From: Bradyrhizobium erythrophlei
GTDB lineage: Bacteria; Pseudomonadota; Alphaproteobacteria; Rhizobiales; Xanthobacteraceae
Length of the DNA: 64,000 nt
Direction of reading: 5' to 3'
Assembly: GCF_900142985.1 (NCBI RefSeq)
Contig: NZ_LT670849.1
Coordinates: forward strand, 3,472,001-3,536,000
Shown here: piece by piece, positions 17,783 to 26,839 of the stretch
Layout of the letters: each line of letters starts with the position of its first letter
Numbering within the stretch: the stretch's first letter is position 1
Position numbers and translations under genes: made by a program
Notes under the pieces: generated by a model
Seen by the model: the letters and a program-made list of their open reading frames with translations, nothing else
The model's database searches: none
Told to the model about the DNA's origin: nothing

Positions 17783-18469
17783 ATGGCATTTCGTGTCTTG
17801 ATCATAGGTGGCACGGGGCAGGTGGGAGCGGCCGTGGTGCGCGCGCTCGCCGCGGAGCCATCCTGCACTGAGGTCGTGATGGTCAATCGCAAGGCGATTT
17901 CCCTGCCGACTGATCCCCGTGTACGCAGCGTAACTTTAGATACGGCGGCAGCCGAATTTCCGGCCGAAGTAACCAGGCTTGCGCAGGCCCTCGTTGCGCA
18001 AGGCGATCCGGTCTATGGCGCATCCTGTGTCGGCGTCGGCAGAGGCAGCATGAACTGGAGCGAGGAGCAATTAAAGGCGCTCGAAATTGGCGTGGTCGGG
18101 GGCTTCGCCCGCGGCTGTCTCGCCGGAGGCATCACCCGGTTTTCGCTGCTCTCGGCCGCGGGAAGCAGCACGAAAAGCCGAATTCGCTATGCGCGGATCA
18201 TGGGGTTGAAGGAAGAGACGGTTCAGGGAACGGGCTTCCAGCGCCTCGCGGTTTTTCGCCCCGGTATTATCGCAGGCAATGCGCACACGCCGGGCTATGC
18301 GGCCTGGCTGGGGCGTCTCGTTCCCGGCTCTTTCGGCACGATTGAGCAGGACGATATCGGCCGCGCCTTTGTCGCTGAATTCGTCGATAGCCCCGCCCCA
18401 AGCGGGGTCGTGTATCTCGATAATGCGGCGATGAGGCAGATGTCTCGCGCTCTCACTGTCCACCAATGA
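17783..18469 (+). CDS. NAD(P)-binding Rossmann protein (atypical SDR)
   Basis: This protein of 228 residues starts at MAFRVLIIGGTGQVGAAVV; GGGAGAAGG precedes the ATG. The GGTGxxG nucleotide motif is at residues 9-15. A later FSLLSAAGSSTKS and RYARIMGLKEETVQ stretch resembles TIP30/HTATIP2-like atypical short-chain dehydrogenases. The canonical YxxxK is replaced by Y-A-R-I-M-G-L-K, with Tyr and Lys further apart. It probably senses or reduces a small molecule. It follows the PLP enzyme by 60 bp and may be co-transcribed. Confidence 0.75.
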   Translation: MAFRVLIIGGTGQVGAAVVRALAAEPSCTEVVMVNRKAISLPTDPRVRSVTLDTAAAEFPAEVTRLAQALVAQGDPVYGASCVGVGRGSMNWSEEQLKALEIGVVGGFARGCLAGGITRFSLLSAAGSSTKSRIRYARIMGLKEETVQGTGFQRLAVFRPGIIAGNAHTPGYAAWLGRLVPGSFGTIEQDDIGRAFVAEFVDSPAPSGVVYLDNAAMRQMSRALTVHQ

Positions 18470-18530
18470 CCTGAAGGGGCGTGACGACCTCGCCGGTTTC
18501 CTTCATTCGCGCCCCTGACTGACGGTCCGT

Positions 18531-18630
18531 CTTCGCTCTCATTTCATTTGAGCTACGCCGGACACGCTTCGGTCTTGCATGGCTGTGCCACGCGTAGCCC
18601 GACTTGTCCGCCGAAGCTCGGAGAGCGAAG
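18531..18630. repeat. Complex palindromic intergenic repeat
   Basis: Three nested inverted pairs are visible: CTTCGCTCT (18531) with AGAGCGAAG (18622), GCTACGC (18552) with GCGTAGC (18592), and GCTTCGG (18566) with CCGAAGC (18611). The pattern TTGTCCGCCGAAGC followed by AGAGCGAAGGCGG is one I recall from many Rhizobiales intergenic regions. It fills much of the 359 bp gap before the GGDEF-EAL gene. Confidence 0.65.
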
Positions 18631-18763
18631 GCGGAAGGGCGAAGCGTGGTAGCGAATTTTTAACGATAATTTCTTTCCGGCGCGGGGTGCGGGGTTGCAC
18701 AACTCTTTAAATACCCTTGGGGCGATAGGCTTTTCCGCAAAGATGGTGTCCCCTTTGTTTGGT

Positions 18764-18807
18764 GCATGATCTTTCGGAAGACCGCTACACACTTTTCCGG
18801 ATCATGC
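18764..18807. repeat. Short palindromic element GCATGAT...ATCATGC
   Basis: The ends GCATGAT (18764) and ATCATGC (18801) are inverted. Between them CTTTCGGAAGACCGC and ACTTTTCCGG form the usual core of a short palindrome I recall as dispersed in Bradyrhizobium relatives. It ends 21 bp before the start codon of the following signalling gene, so it overlaps the 5' leader. Confidence 0.6.
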
Positions 18808-18828
18808 CTTGGCGAGATCAAGCCCTAG

Positions 18829-21438
18829 ATGTCCGTGTACGAGCGACCTGCAGTGGAAAATTCCGACGTCCTGCTGGCCGCCCTCGAGCGGGCGAACGAT
18901 GCTGTCGTGATCCTGGATCAGGATCATCGTATCACGCATTTCAACGCCTCGGCTGAGCGGATTTGGGGGCTGGCCCGCGCTGAGATTCTGGGCCGGCCCG
19001 CCAGCCTGCTCGGCCTCAACGACCTCGACGACGGCGCGAGAGCCGAACGCACGATCACGCGTCCCGACGGCGCCCGTCTGCGCGTCGCGCTGTCGCTCTC
19101 GCATGTCACATCCGGCGAGGCGCCACGCACGACTGCGCTGGTACGGGACATTACGCCTGAGCTCGAGCTGCGCGAGCGGCTGGCGCTGCACGTGATGATC
19201 GCCGACGGGACCAATCGCGCCGTGGTCATCGTCGATCGCAACATGAAGGTCGTCTACGTCAATGCCACCTTCGTTGGCATGTTCGGCCACAGCATCGAGC
19301 AGGCCGAGGGCCGGCAGATGGGCGAGCTGCTCGCCGGGCCCCATACCGATCGCTCCGTGCTGAAGCGGTTGCAGCGCTGCATCGGATACGAAAGCGGTAT
19401 GGACGAGGAAATCCTCGCCTATGACAGCAAAGGCGAAGAGATCTGGCTCGGCGCCCACGTCAAGGCGTTCCGCAATGCCCGTGGCAAGGTCAAGTACATC
19501 GTGGCGCTGCTCGCCGATATCACCGAAAGCCGGCAATTATGGTCGTTGCAGCAATTGATCATGACGGCGCTCGCCGACGAAATTCCGATTACGGAAATCG
19601 CCGATCAGCTTTGCCGGCGCGTCGAGGAGATTGCGCCGGACGTTGTTTCCTCGCTGCTCCATATCGACGCCGAGGGACTGGTTCATCCGTTGGGTGGCCC
19701 GAGCCTTCCCGACGACTATTCCCGCGCACTGGACGGGATTGCGATCGGACCCGAAGTCGGCTCCTGCGGATCGGCGGCCTTCCATGGCAGAGCGGTACTT
19801 GCCATGGACATCGACAGCGATCCGCGCTGGCAGCCCTACAAGACGAGGCCGCTGGAAGTAGGCTTGCGGGCGTGCTGGTCCTCGCCGATCAAGGCCAAGG
19901 ACGGCCGTGTGATCGGAACCTTCGCCTTCTATTTCAGGGAATGCCGCGCCCCCTCGCGCTGGCATGAGCGGATCGTCGAGGCCTGCGTTCGCCTCGGCGC
20001 GCTTGCGATCGAGCGCAAGGAAGCGCGGGCCCAGATCGCGCAGCTTGCCTATTACGACACGTTGACCGGCCTGCCCAACCGGGCGCGCCTGCGGCATCTG
20101 ATCTCGGAAGCTCTCGCCTCCGTGTCCGGCGGGAAGAACGTCGCGCTGGCCTTCCTCGATCTCGACAATTTCAAGGACGTCAACGATTCGCTTGGACATT
20201 CCGCCGGCGACGAGATGCTGGTCGAGTTCGCGCAGCGGCTGCACGCGCAGGTCCAGCCGGGTGACGTGCTGGGGCGTCTCGGCGGCGACGAATTCGTGAT
20301 TCTGCTTCCCGAGCGCGACGCTGCGGGAGCCTCGCTGGTGGCTTCCCGGATCATGGAAGCGCTAAGCCTGCCGCTCAAGTTAGGGGCGCGGCAAGTGCCG
20401 GTTTCGGTCAGCATGGGTATCAGCATCTATCCGGATAACGCGACCAACCTCGACACGTTGATACAGCAGGCCGATGCGGCGATGTACAAGGCCAAGCAGG
20501 CCGGCCGCGCCACCTATCGTTTCTTCAGCGCCGACATGAACCGGCTCGCCGAGCAACGGCTGGCCCATAGCGCGGCGCTGCGTGCCGCGCTCGCGAGCGG
20601 CGGCCTCACGCTGCACTATCAGCCGCAGATCAGGACCAACGACGGCTCCTTGCAGGGCGTCGAGGCGCTGGCGCGCTGGCATGACCCGGTGCTTGGCGAT
20701 GTCTCGCCAGCGAAATTCATTCCGCTCGCCGAGGAATGCGGGCTGATCGAGCAAATCGGATTGTGGTCGATCCGCGAGGCCTGCCGGCAAATGGCGCAGT
20801 GGCGTGACGCGGGCCTCGACATTCCCTGCGTGTCGGTCAATCTTTCTCCGATCAATTTCCAGAACGCAGGCCTTGCTTCCGTCGTCGCCGAAACCCTGGC
20901 GGCGTTCGGTTTGCCGCCGGAAGTCCTGATGCTCGAGGTCACCGAAAGCGTGTTCCTGAACGAGCACTCGGTGGCGATCGAGACCATGAATGCGATCCGC
21001 AAACTCGGAGCGGGGCTGTCGCTCGACGATTTCGGCACGGGTTATTCGAGCCTGAGCCGGCTCGCGCATCTGCCGATTCGCGAATTGAAGATCGACCGCA
21101 GCTTCATGTGCGATCTGGAGAGCGATCCCGCGGCGCGCGCCATCGTGACGACCGTGGTGCGCGTCGGGCAGAGCCTGCAACTCACCGTCGTCGCCGAGGG
21201 CGTCGAGACCGAAGGGCAACGAAATCTGCTGTCCATGCTCGGATGCGATGTCATCCAGGGATTCCTCTACGCGCCCGCGCTGTCGCCGTCTGCCTTCGGA
21301 CGCTGGCTGCTCGACCATAGCGCTACCGAAGCGAGCGCCATGCTGCGAAGCGTCGGCCGTTCGATCTCGGCGCGGCCATCCGGCGGCGCTCATGCGCGCA
21401 GCCTGCCGAACCAACCGGCATCCGCTATTGGCGCTTAG
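18829..21438 (+). CDS. PAS-PAS-GAF-GGDEF-EAL cyclic-di-GMP signalling protein
   Basis: The protein has 869 residues. Domain order is PAS (about 12-105), PAS (120-235), GAF (250-400), GGDEF (410-570, motif intact at about residue 485) and EAL (585-835, with VEALARWHDP near 610 and DDFGTGYSSLSRL). Both enzyme signatures are complete, so it could make and break c-di-GMP. The order and many matching segments resemble E. coli DosP. However, the first PAS reads GLNDLDDGARAERTITRPDG where DosP has its haem His, so haem binding is doubtful. No transmembrane segment is seen; it is cytosolic. Confidence 0.92.
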   Translation: MSVYERPAVENSDVLLAALERANDAVVILDQDHRITHFNASAERIWGLARAEILGRPASLLGLNDLDDGARAERTITRPDGARLRVALSLSHVTSGEAPRTTALVRDITPELELRERLALHVMIADGTNRAVVIVDRNMKVVYVNATFVGMFGHSIEQAEGRQMGELLAGPHTDRSVLKRLQRCIGYESGMDEEILAYDSKGEEIWLGAHVKAFRNARGKVKYIVALLADITESRQLWSLQQLIMTALADEIPITEIADQLCRRVEEIAPDVVSSLLHIDAEGLVHPLGGPSLPDDYSRALDGIAIGPEVGSCGSAAFHGRAVLAMDIDSDPRWQPYKTRPLEVGLRACWSSPIKAKDGRVIGTFAFYFRECRAPSRWHERIVEACVRLGALAIERKEARAQIAQLAYYDTLTGLPNRARLRHLISEALASVSGGKNVALAFLDLDNFKDVNDSLGHSAGDEMLVEFAQRLHAQVQPGDVLGRLGGDEFVILLPERDAAGASLVASRIMEALSLPLKLGARQVPVSVSMGISIYPDNATNLDTLIQQADAAMYKAKQAGRATYRFFSADMNRLAEQRLAHSAALRAALASGGLTLHYQPQIRTNDGSLQGVEALARWHDPVLGDVSPAKFIPLAEECGLIEQIGLWSIREACRQMAQWRDAGLDIPCVSVNLSPINFQNAGLASVVAETLAAFGLPPEVLMLEVTESVFLNEHSVAIETMNAIRKLGAGLSLDDFGTGYSSLSRLAHLPIRELKIDRSFMCDLESDPAARAIVTTVVRVGQSLQLTVVAEGVETEGQRNLLSMLGCDVIQGFLYAPALSPSAFGRWLLDHSATEASAMLRSVGRSISARPSGGAHARSLPNQPASAIGA

Positions 21439-21475
21439 CGGACAATGCAGGTCGCCGACGCTTTAAGGGCGCTTC

Positions 21476-22951
21476 TTAATCCCTGGCGAGAGATTGAATT
21501 GAGTCGATACGCGGCACATACACGACGATTCCGTCTCGCGCATAGATACGCTGCCACATCTTGCTGTGCGCGAGTTCTTCGGTAATCGGGGCATTGCGGC
21601 CCGTATCAAGCACGAAGGCGGCGGGGTTCCACCTGCGTACGACGTCCGCCAGCGGGACGATGCCGCTCTTGATGTCGCCATCGTAGCCCCACTCCTCGCT
21701 CGAATAGCGGTAGTAGCGCCCGTCGTAGGCGACGCGCCAGTCCGGATAGCCAGTATCGATGATGACCCCGCCGAACAGCAGGTCGTTATAAACGGTCCCA
21801 CGTATGTGTTGATCGCGCAGCACTTGCACCGCGGCGAGCGGCAGGATCTTGCCAAAGCGCGTCGGTGCGATCTGCGGCGTTACGACGGCGACCAGCAAAA
21901 GCGACGCAAGGACCGTGACGGCCTCCGATCGTGCGGGGCGCGCGACAGGCGCCGCCACCGCGCGCGCAATGACCGGCACCATCGCGACGGCCCAGAACAC
22001 CACAAAGCGGTAGGCCGCCAGCGTCATCAAGCCGAGCCCGAGCGCGATCGCAATCTCGACCGGGTCAAAGCGCCGCTGGCGCGCCACCAGCCTGGCTGTC
22101 AGCAGCGCCACGACGACGACCGGCACGGCGATCAAAAGGTTGGTGGGATCCCACAAGGGCAGCCACTCGGTCGCGCCGATGGCCATGCTCATCTCGGCGT
22201 TCGCAGCGGAAGTCGCGATGATCGAAGTCCCGTCAGGGGTAGCGAAGATCGCCGCCACGCCGATCAAGGCGAGCATCATCGGCACGACAGGCAGCGCGCT
22301 TCGTCCGCGCAGCCATCCTACCGCGCCGGGCAACGCGGCGAAGCCCATTGCCGCCACACCCACGCTCACGGAAGGATGCAGGTTCTGCCATGCGACCAGG
22401 AGCGGCGCGCCAAGGGCGATCGTCAGCGCCGGTTTCAGCTCAAGCCGTCGCAGCGCCAGCAGCAGTCCGAAACACAGGCAGCCGAAGCTTTGCGGTCGAA
22501 CGCTGGCGGTGGGCACCGCGGCCAGGAACGCGAGACTGAGCGCGATAGTGACCGCGAGGAGCGACGCGCCGCGAAGGCGGCAGGCGATGGCAACCGCCCC
22601 GAAGCCGCCGAGCCAGCACGCCGCATCGAACACGCGCAGGAAATTCCAGCCACCGATCTGCCGCGCCAGGGCCATGACCACCTGCCCGGCCCAGGCCACG
22701 GCGGGAACTGGCTCGCCGATGTGTAGCGCAGCGAACGGCTCACCTGGTAGCGGCCCGCCGCTGCTTAGGATGAGTTCGCCCAGCTTGAGCTGCCAGAAAA
22801 TGTCGGGGTCCCATACCGGGCGCAGCAGCAGCACGAGCAGCATTGCGGCAGGCACGAGTGCGAACACGAGATGCGTGCTTGCTGTCCAGTCGCCGCCTTC
22901 GCCGCGATTTTGCTCGATCATCTGCTCGTCCGACCTCGGTCCACAATTCAT
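21476..22951 (-). CDS. Polytopic membrane protein of unknown function
   Basis: This 491-residue protein has roughly ten hydrophobic segments (for example THLVFALVPAAMLLVLLL, NLLIAVPVVVVALLTARLV and VTVLASLLLVAVVTPQIA) and a soluble C-terminal domain of about 120 residues ending VVYVPRIDSIQSLARD. The layout, with WDPDIFWQLKLGELIL in an early loop, recalls GT-C glycosyltransferases of the PMT/ArnT type, but no DE motif is clear. An in-frame ATG 30 bases downstream is an alternative start. Confidence 0.7.
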   Translation of the reverse strand: MNCGPRSDEQMIEQNRGEGGDWTASTHLVFALVPAAMLLVLLLRPVWDPDIFWQLKLGELILSSGGPLPGEPFAALHIGEPVPAVAWAGQVVMALARQIGGWNFLRVFDAACWLGGFGAVAIACRLRGASLLAVTIALSLAFLAAVPTASVRPQSFGCLCFGLLLALRRLELKPALTIALGAPLLVAWQNLHPSVSVGVAAMGFAALPGAVGWLRGRSALPVVPMMLALIGVAAIFATPDGTSIIATSAANAEMSMAIGATEWLPLWDPTNLLIAVPVVVVALLTARLVARQRRFDPVEIAIALGLGLMTLAAYRFVVFWAVAMVPVIARAVAAPVARPARSEAVTVLASLLLVAVVTPQIAPTRFGKILPLAAVQVLRDQHIRGTVYNDLLFGGVIIDTGYPDWRVAYDGRYYRYSSEEWGYDGDIKSGIVPLADVVRRWNPAAFVLDTGRNAPITEELAHSKMWQRIYARDGIVVYVPRIDSIQSLARD

Positions 22952-23190
22952 TAATTCGACGTGAACGGACCCGCAGGCGAAACTGCATTAAATCCATCAA
23001 CCCGACGTTAAATCGCTATATAAAAGCCGAAGGACGTGTGGCTCCGGGGCCGATTTGTACAAGGTAGCGTTAGGAAAACCTCGCTCCGACCCTTCTCAAC
23101 CAGACATGAACGGATAGTATCTGGCTCGCATTGGGCGAGAAATGAAGCGGCACGACTTCATCACCGGCCAGGCAGGGGAGGTCTTCAATA

Positions 23191-24564
23191 ATGTCCACGG
23201 AAACAGCGCAGCCGCGAACTGCTGCGGGCGAGCGGACGCATGTCCGCGTCTGGATCTGCGCGCTGATCCTGCTGCTGTCGACCGTGGCCTATGCCGACCG
23301 CTCCATCCTTTCGATCTCGGGGTCCGGTATCAAGGACGAGTTCGGCCTGACCACGGTCCAGCTCGGCTTCGTGTTGTCGGCGTTCAGCTGGGCCTATGTC
23401 ATCGGCCAGGTTCCGGGCGGGCTGATACTGGATCGCTTCGGGACCAAGCGGGTCTACGGTGTGACGCTCGTCATCTGGTCTCTTGCGACATTCCTGCTCG
23501 GCTTCGTCGGCAAGTTCGCCAGCGGCGCGGCAGGTGTCGTTGCGCTTCTGTTCGCGCTGCGCTTCATCCTTGGGTTCATCGAGGCGCCGAGTTTTCCGGC
23601 CAACGCCCGCATCGCAGTCATGTGGTTTCCCAAGCTCGAGCGTGGCCGCGTCACCTCGCTGTTCGCTTCGGCTTCCTATTTTGCGGTCGGCATCTTCTCG
23701 CCGCTCGCCGGCTGGCTGGTGTCGAGCTTCGGCTGGCCCTGGCCCTTCTTCGTCCTGGGTGCGATCGGCTTTGCCGCTGCGTTCGTCTGGGCCTGGTTCA
23801 TGCATGAGCCGCGCCGCCACCCGATGATGTCGCAGGCGGAGCTTGACCACATCATCGCCGGCGGTGCGCTGGTGGACATCGATGATAGCGAAGAACTGCG
23901 GACCAAGCCGCACGTCTCCGGCACGGTCGTGAAGGCACTGCTGACCAGCCGCATGCTGTGGTGCGTCTATCTCGGCCAGTACGCCACCATTGCGCTCAGC
24001 TACTTCTTCATCACCTGGTTTCCGATCTACCTGGTGCAGGCGCGTCACATGGACATCATGTCCGCCGGGTTCGCCACCGTGGCGCCGTCGTTGTTCGGCT
24101 TTGCCGGCGGCATTTCGGGCGGCTGGATTTCCGACGACCTGATCAGGCGCGGCTGGTCGGTCACCTTTGCGCGCAAGACGCCCTACATCGTCGGCATGTT
24201 CGCCGCTTCGAGCCTGATCCTGGCCGCGTTTGCCGACAGCAACATCCTGATCGTCGCGCTGATGTCGTTCGCGTACTTCGCCAAGGGCCTCGCCGCCGGT
24301 TCCGGCACCTGGGCCGTGGTCACCGACACCGCGCCAAAGGAGGCGGTCGGCCTCGCCGGCTCCATCTTCAACTGCATCGGCAACATCGCCGGCATCGTGA
24401 CGCCGATTGTGTTCGGCTACATCGTGGCGATGACAGGCGGCAATTATGGCGCCGGCCTCTACTTCGTCGGCGCGCATTGCATCGCGGCCGCGCTACTGTT
24501 CCTGTTTGTGATGGGCCGCATCGAGCGGGTGGGCGGCGAGGAGCAGCCCAAGCCCGCTATGTAA
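23191..24564 (+). CDS. MFS transporter, anion:cation symporter (ACS) type
   Basis: This 457-residue protein has 12 predicted membrane segments. The opening YADRSILSISGSGIKDEFG, followed by VLSAFSWAYVIGQVPGGLILDRFGTKRVYG, is the ACS-family signature shared with glucarate, galactonate, hexuronate and phthalate permeases. GGGGAGGTC lies before the ATG. It converges on a monooxygenase/Bug/hydrolase set, so an aromatic or sugar-acid substrate is plausible; the sequence does not decide. Confidence 0.88.
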   Translation: MSTETAQPRTAAGERTHVRVWICALILLLSTVAYADRSILSISGSGIKDEFGLTTVQLGFVLSAFSWAYVIGQVPGGLILDRFGTKRVYGVTLVIWSLATFLLGFVGKFASGAAGVVALLFALRFILGFIEAPSFPANARIAVMWFPKLERGRVTSLFASASYFAVGIFSPLAGWLVSSFGWPWPFFVLGAIGFAAAFVWAWFMHEPRRHPMMSQAELDHIIAGGALVDIDDSEELRTKPHVSGTVVKALLTSRMLWCVYLGQYATIALSYFFITWFPIYLVQARHMDIMSAGFATVAPSLFGFAGGISGGWISDDLIRRGWSVTFARKTPYIVGMFAASSLILAAFADSNILIVALMSFAYFAKGLAAGSGTWAVVTDTAPKEAVGLAGSIFNCIGNIAGIVTPIVFGYIVAMTGGNYGAGLYFVGAHCIAAALLFLFVMGRIERVGGEEQPKPAM

Positions 24565-24577
24565 AGGCCGAGCTGCC

Positions 24578-25789
24578 TTAAGCGGCAGCCTGGGTTTTTC
24601 GGACGCTTTCCAGAAGCGACGTGCGCATGAGAAAGGCGCGATGCGCAACAGGTTCGGCTGCGGTACGACGCAGTGTCTCGAAGTTGGCCGCGCGCATCGC
24701 GGCATCCTTTTCTTCCAGCCGCTTTTTGTTGGCGATGGTCTGCTGCTGAACATATTCGATGTTTATCGGCCGCCGGATCGCGTCGTAGAGGGCCAAATCG
24801 CTTTCCGGCCGCTCGCCTAGCATCACGGCGGACAGTTGCCGTGAAAGTTGGATCGCATCGTGAATGCCGCAGTTCAGGCCGAGACCGCCGATCGGATTGT
24901 TCACATGCGCGGAATCGCCCGCCAGAAACACGCGCCCGTTGCCGAAGCTCGCCGCGACGCGCTGATGAACGCGATAGATGTTGCGGTGAAAGATCTCGTA
25001 AGGACCCGTCTTCGGGAAAAATTTCTGCAGCCGCATCTCGGTGGCGTTTTCGTTGAGCACCTCGTCGTCCGTCTGACCTGGCTGGGCCGGAAACACGGCT
25101 CGCCAGCGGCCCTTGCCGTCGTCGCCGGCCACCTTGAACAGATTGGCCCACTCGTCGGGATCGGAGAAATAGGCGCGAAACGCTACGCCGTGTTGCGCCG
25201 CAAAATCAAACGGCGTGGTCAGAACCAGAAACCGCTCCGGAAATGTGTAACCGTCGAACGCGATGCCGAGTTGCTTGCGTACGGTCGAACGCCCGCCGTC
25301 TGCCCCGATCAGATAACTTCCAAGATGCGTTTGCGTGCCGTCTTTCGTTTCGATCGTCGCCTCGACCCGATCATTGAAGTTGGCAACCGCGCTGACCGGT
25401 GAGGAAAACGTGACCTCTGCATGGGGAAAAGCTTTGAGCCGCTCAAGGCCAAGCCGGGCAATCTTGTGCTGCTCACACTGCACGACGAAGGGAAAAGGGG
25501 TATCGTCCGAGAGGATGGCATGGTCGAACTCGGCGACCAGTCGCCGCGCCGGCCGATCCCAGAACTGAAAAGTGCGTGCGACCAACCCTTGCGCGAGCAC
25601 ATCGTCCAGCAGGCCAAGCGCAGCCAGCATTTCGAGCGTCGCAGGATGCAAGGTCGAGGCGCGGGGAGCGTCGTTGACATCGGCCTCCGCCTCGAACAGG
25701 CGTACTGGAATCCCGCGTTGTGCCAGGGCCAGCGCCGCAATGACGCCCACCGGCCCCCCGCCGGCTATCAGGACGGGATCATCGCTCAT
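24578..25789 (-). CDS. FAD-dependent aromatic-ring monooxygenase
   Basis: A 403-residue protein with the full set of flavoprotein hydroxylase motifs: VLIAGGGPVGVIAALAL, IGADGGRSTVRKQLG and VFLAGDSAHVNNPIGGLGLNCG. It parallels the 6436-7644 enzyme along its length. The ATG overlaps the TGA of the upstream Bug gene (ATGA), so the two are translated together. This pairing of Bug protein and hydroxylase repeats the arrangement at 5.2-7.6 kb. Confidence 0.9.
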   Translation of the reverse strand: MSDDPVLIAGGGPVGVIAALALAQRGIPVRLFEAEADVNDAPRASTLHPATLEMLAALGLLDDVLAQGLVARTFQFWDRPARRLVAEFDHAILSDDTPFPFVVQCEQHKIARLGLERLKAFPHAEVTFSSPVSAVANFNDRVEATIETKDGTQTHLGSYLIGADGGRSTVRKQLGIAFDGYTFPERFLVLTTPFDFAAQHGVAFRAYFSDPDEWANLFKVAGDDGKGRWRAVFPAQPGQTDDEVLNENATEMRLQKFFPKTGPYEIFHRNIYRVHQRVAASFGNGRVFLAGDSAHVNNPIGGLGLNCGIHDAIQLSRQLSAVMLGERPESDLALYDAIRRPINIEYVQQQTIANKKRLEEKDAAMRAANFETLRRTAAEPVAHRAFLMRTSLLESVRKTQAAA

Positions 25790-26814
25790 TTCGCGTCGTC
25801 CTCCTGCTTCACCCCGGCCGCATCGAGGGCCTCGGTCCAGACCGGGATGTCTTTCGCCAGCATTGCCTTGTATTCCGCCGGTGTGTTGCCAAGCGGATCG
25901 ACGCCGTAGTCGGCAAGCTGGCTTGCAAATTTTGGATCCTTCACCGCGGCTCCGACCTCACGAGCGACCTTGTCGATGATGTCCTGTGGTGTTCCGGCCG
26001 GCGCCATCAAACCGTTCCAGGTGAGCACGTTGAAGTTCGGGTATCCGGATTCGGAAACAGTCGGCACGTTCGGGGCCAGCGGTGAGCGCGCTTCGGACGA
26101 AATTGCGAGCATCCGCACCGTACCGCCATTGGCCTGTGCCAGCGCATCGGACAGATTGGAAAACATCGCCATAACGTGTCCCGCCATGACATCGGTGAGC
26201 GCCGGTGCATTGCCCTTGTAGGACACATGGACCATCTCGAGACCAGCCCGCTTGAGAAACAACACCATCGAGAGGTGGTTCAGGCTGCCGATGCCGGCTG
26301 AGCCATAAGACAGCTCGCCATTATGTGCGCGCACGTAATCCACGAATTCCGGCAGTGTTTTGACCGGAATGTCCTTGTTCACCACCAGCGCGAACGAATT
26401 GGTCGCAATGTTGCTGATGGGCGCGAAGTCCTTCTGTGGATCGTAACGTACTTTCGACATCGCCGGCACGATCGCCATCACCGGCAGCGCAGCGACGAAC
26501 AGGGTGTAGCCGTCCGGTGCCGCTCGTTTCGACAGCTCCGCCGCGATCGCTCCGCTCGCACCGGGACGGTTTTCTACGATAAACGGCTTGCCGAAGGCAG
26601 CGCCCAGACGCTGCGCGGTCATGCGGGCGATGCCATCGGTGTTGCCTCCCGCTGCGAAAGGTACGATGACGGTCACCGGCCTCTGTGGCCAGGCTTGCGC
26701 CAGCGCGGCCGAGGATATTCCCGCGGAGGCGATACCCATGGCCACGAGAAATATTGTCAGTTGAGAGCGCACGGTCCATCTCCGCTGTCTGAAAAAGTCT
26801 AGCGCAACCCGCAT
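25786..26814 (-). CDS. Bug/TctC-family periplasmic solute-binding protein
   Basis: A protein of 342 residues from ATG 26814 (a GTG at 26823 is possible). The signal peptide is LTIFLVAMGIASAGISSAALAQ. It shows the Bug signature VTVIVPFAAGGNTDGIAR and ENRPGASGAIAAE. It overlaps the monooxygenase gene by four bases and follows the alpha/beta hydrolase gene closely, forming a three-gene minus-strand operon. It probably supplies the substrate of the monooxygenase (inference). Confidence 0.9.
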   Translation of the reverse strand: MRVALDFFRQRRWTVRSQLTIFLVAMGIASAGISSAALAQAWPQRPVTVIVPFAAGGNTDGIARMTAQRLGAAFGKPFIVENRPGASGAIAAELSKRAAPDGYTLFVAALPVMAIVPAMSKVRYDPQKDFAPISNIATNSFALVVNKDIPVKTLPEFVDYVRAHNGELSYGSAGIGSLNHLSMVLFLKRAGLEMVHVSYKGNAPALTDVMAGHVMAMFSNLSDALAQANGGTVRMLAISSEARSPLAPNVPTVSESGYPNFNVLTWNGLMAPAGTPQDIIDKVAREVGAAVKDPKFASQLADYGVDPLGNTPAEYKAMLAKDIPVWTEALDAAGVKQEDDAK

Positions 26815-26839
26815 CCCAGCCACCGAATACAGGTTCCGG

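Noticed and set aside
23185..24477. 430-codon open frame on the minus strand
   Set aside because: Shadow of the ACS-type MFS gene; the product is a charged, low-complexity sequence without hydrophobic cores.
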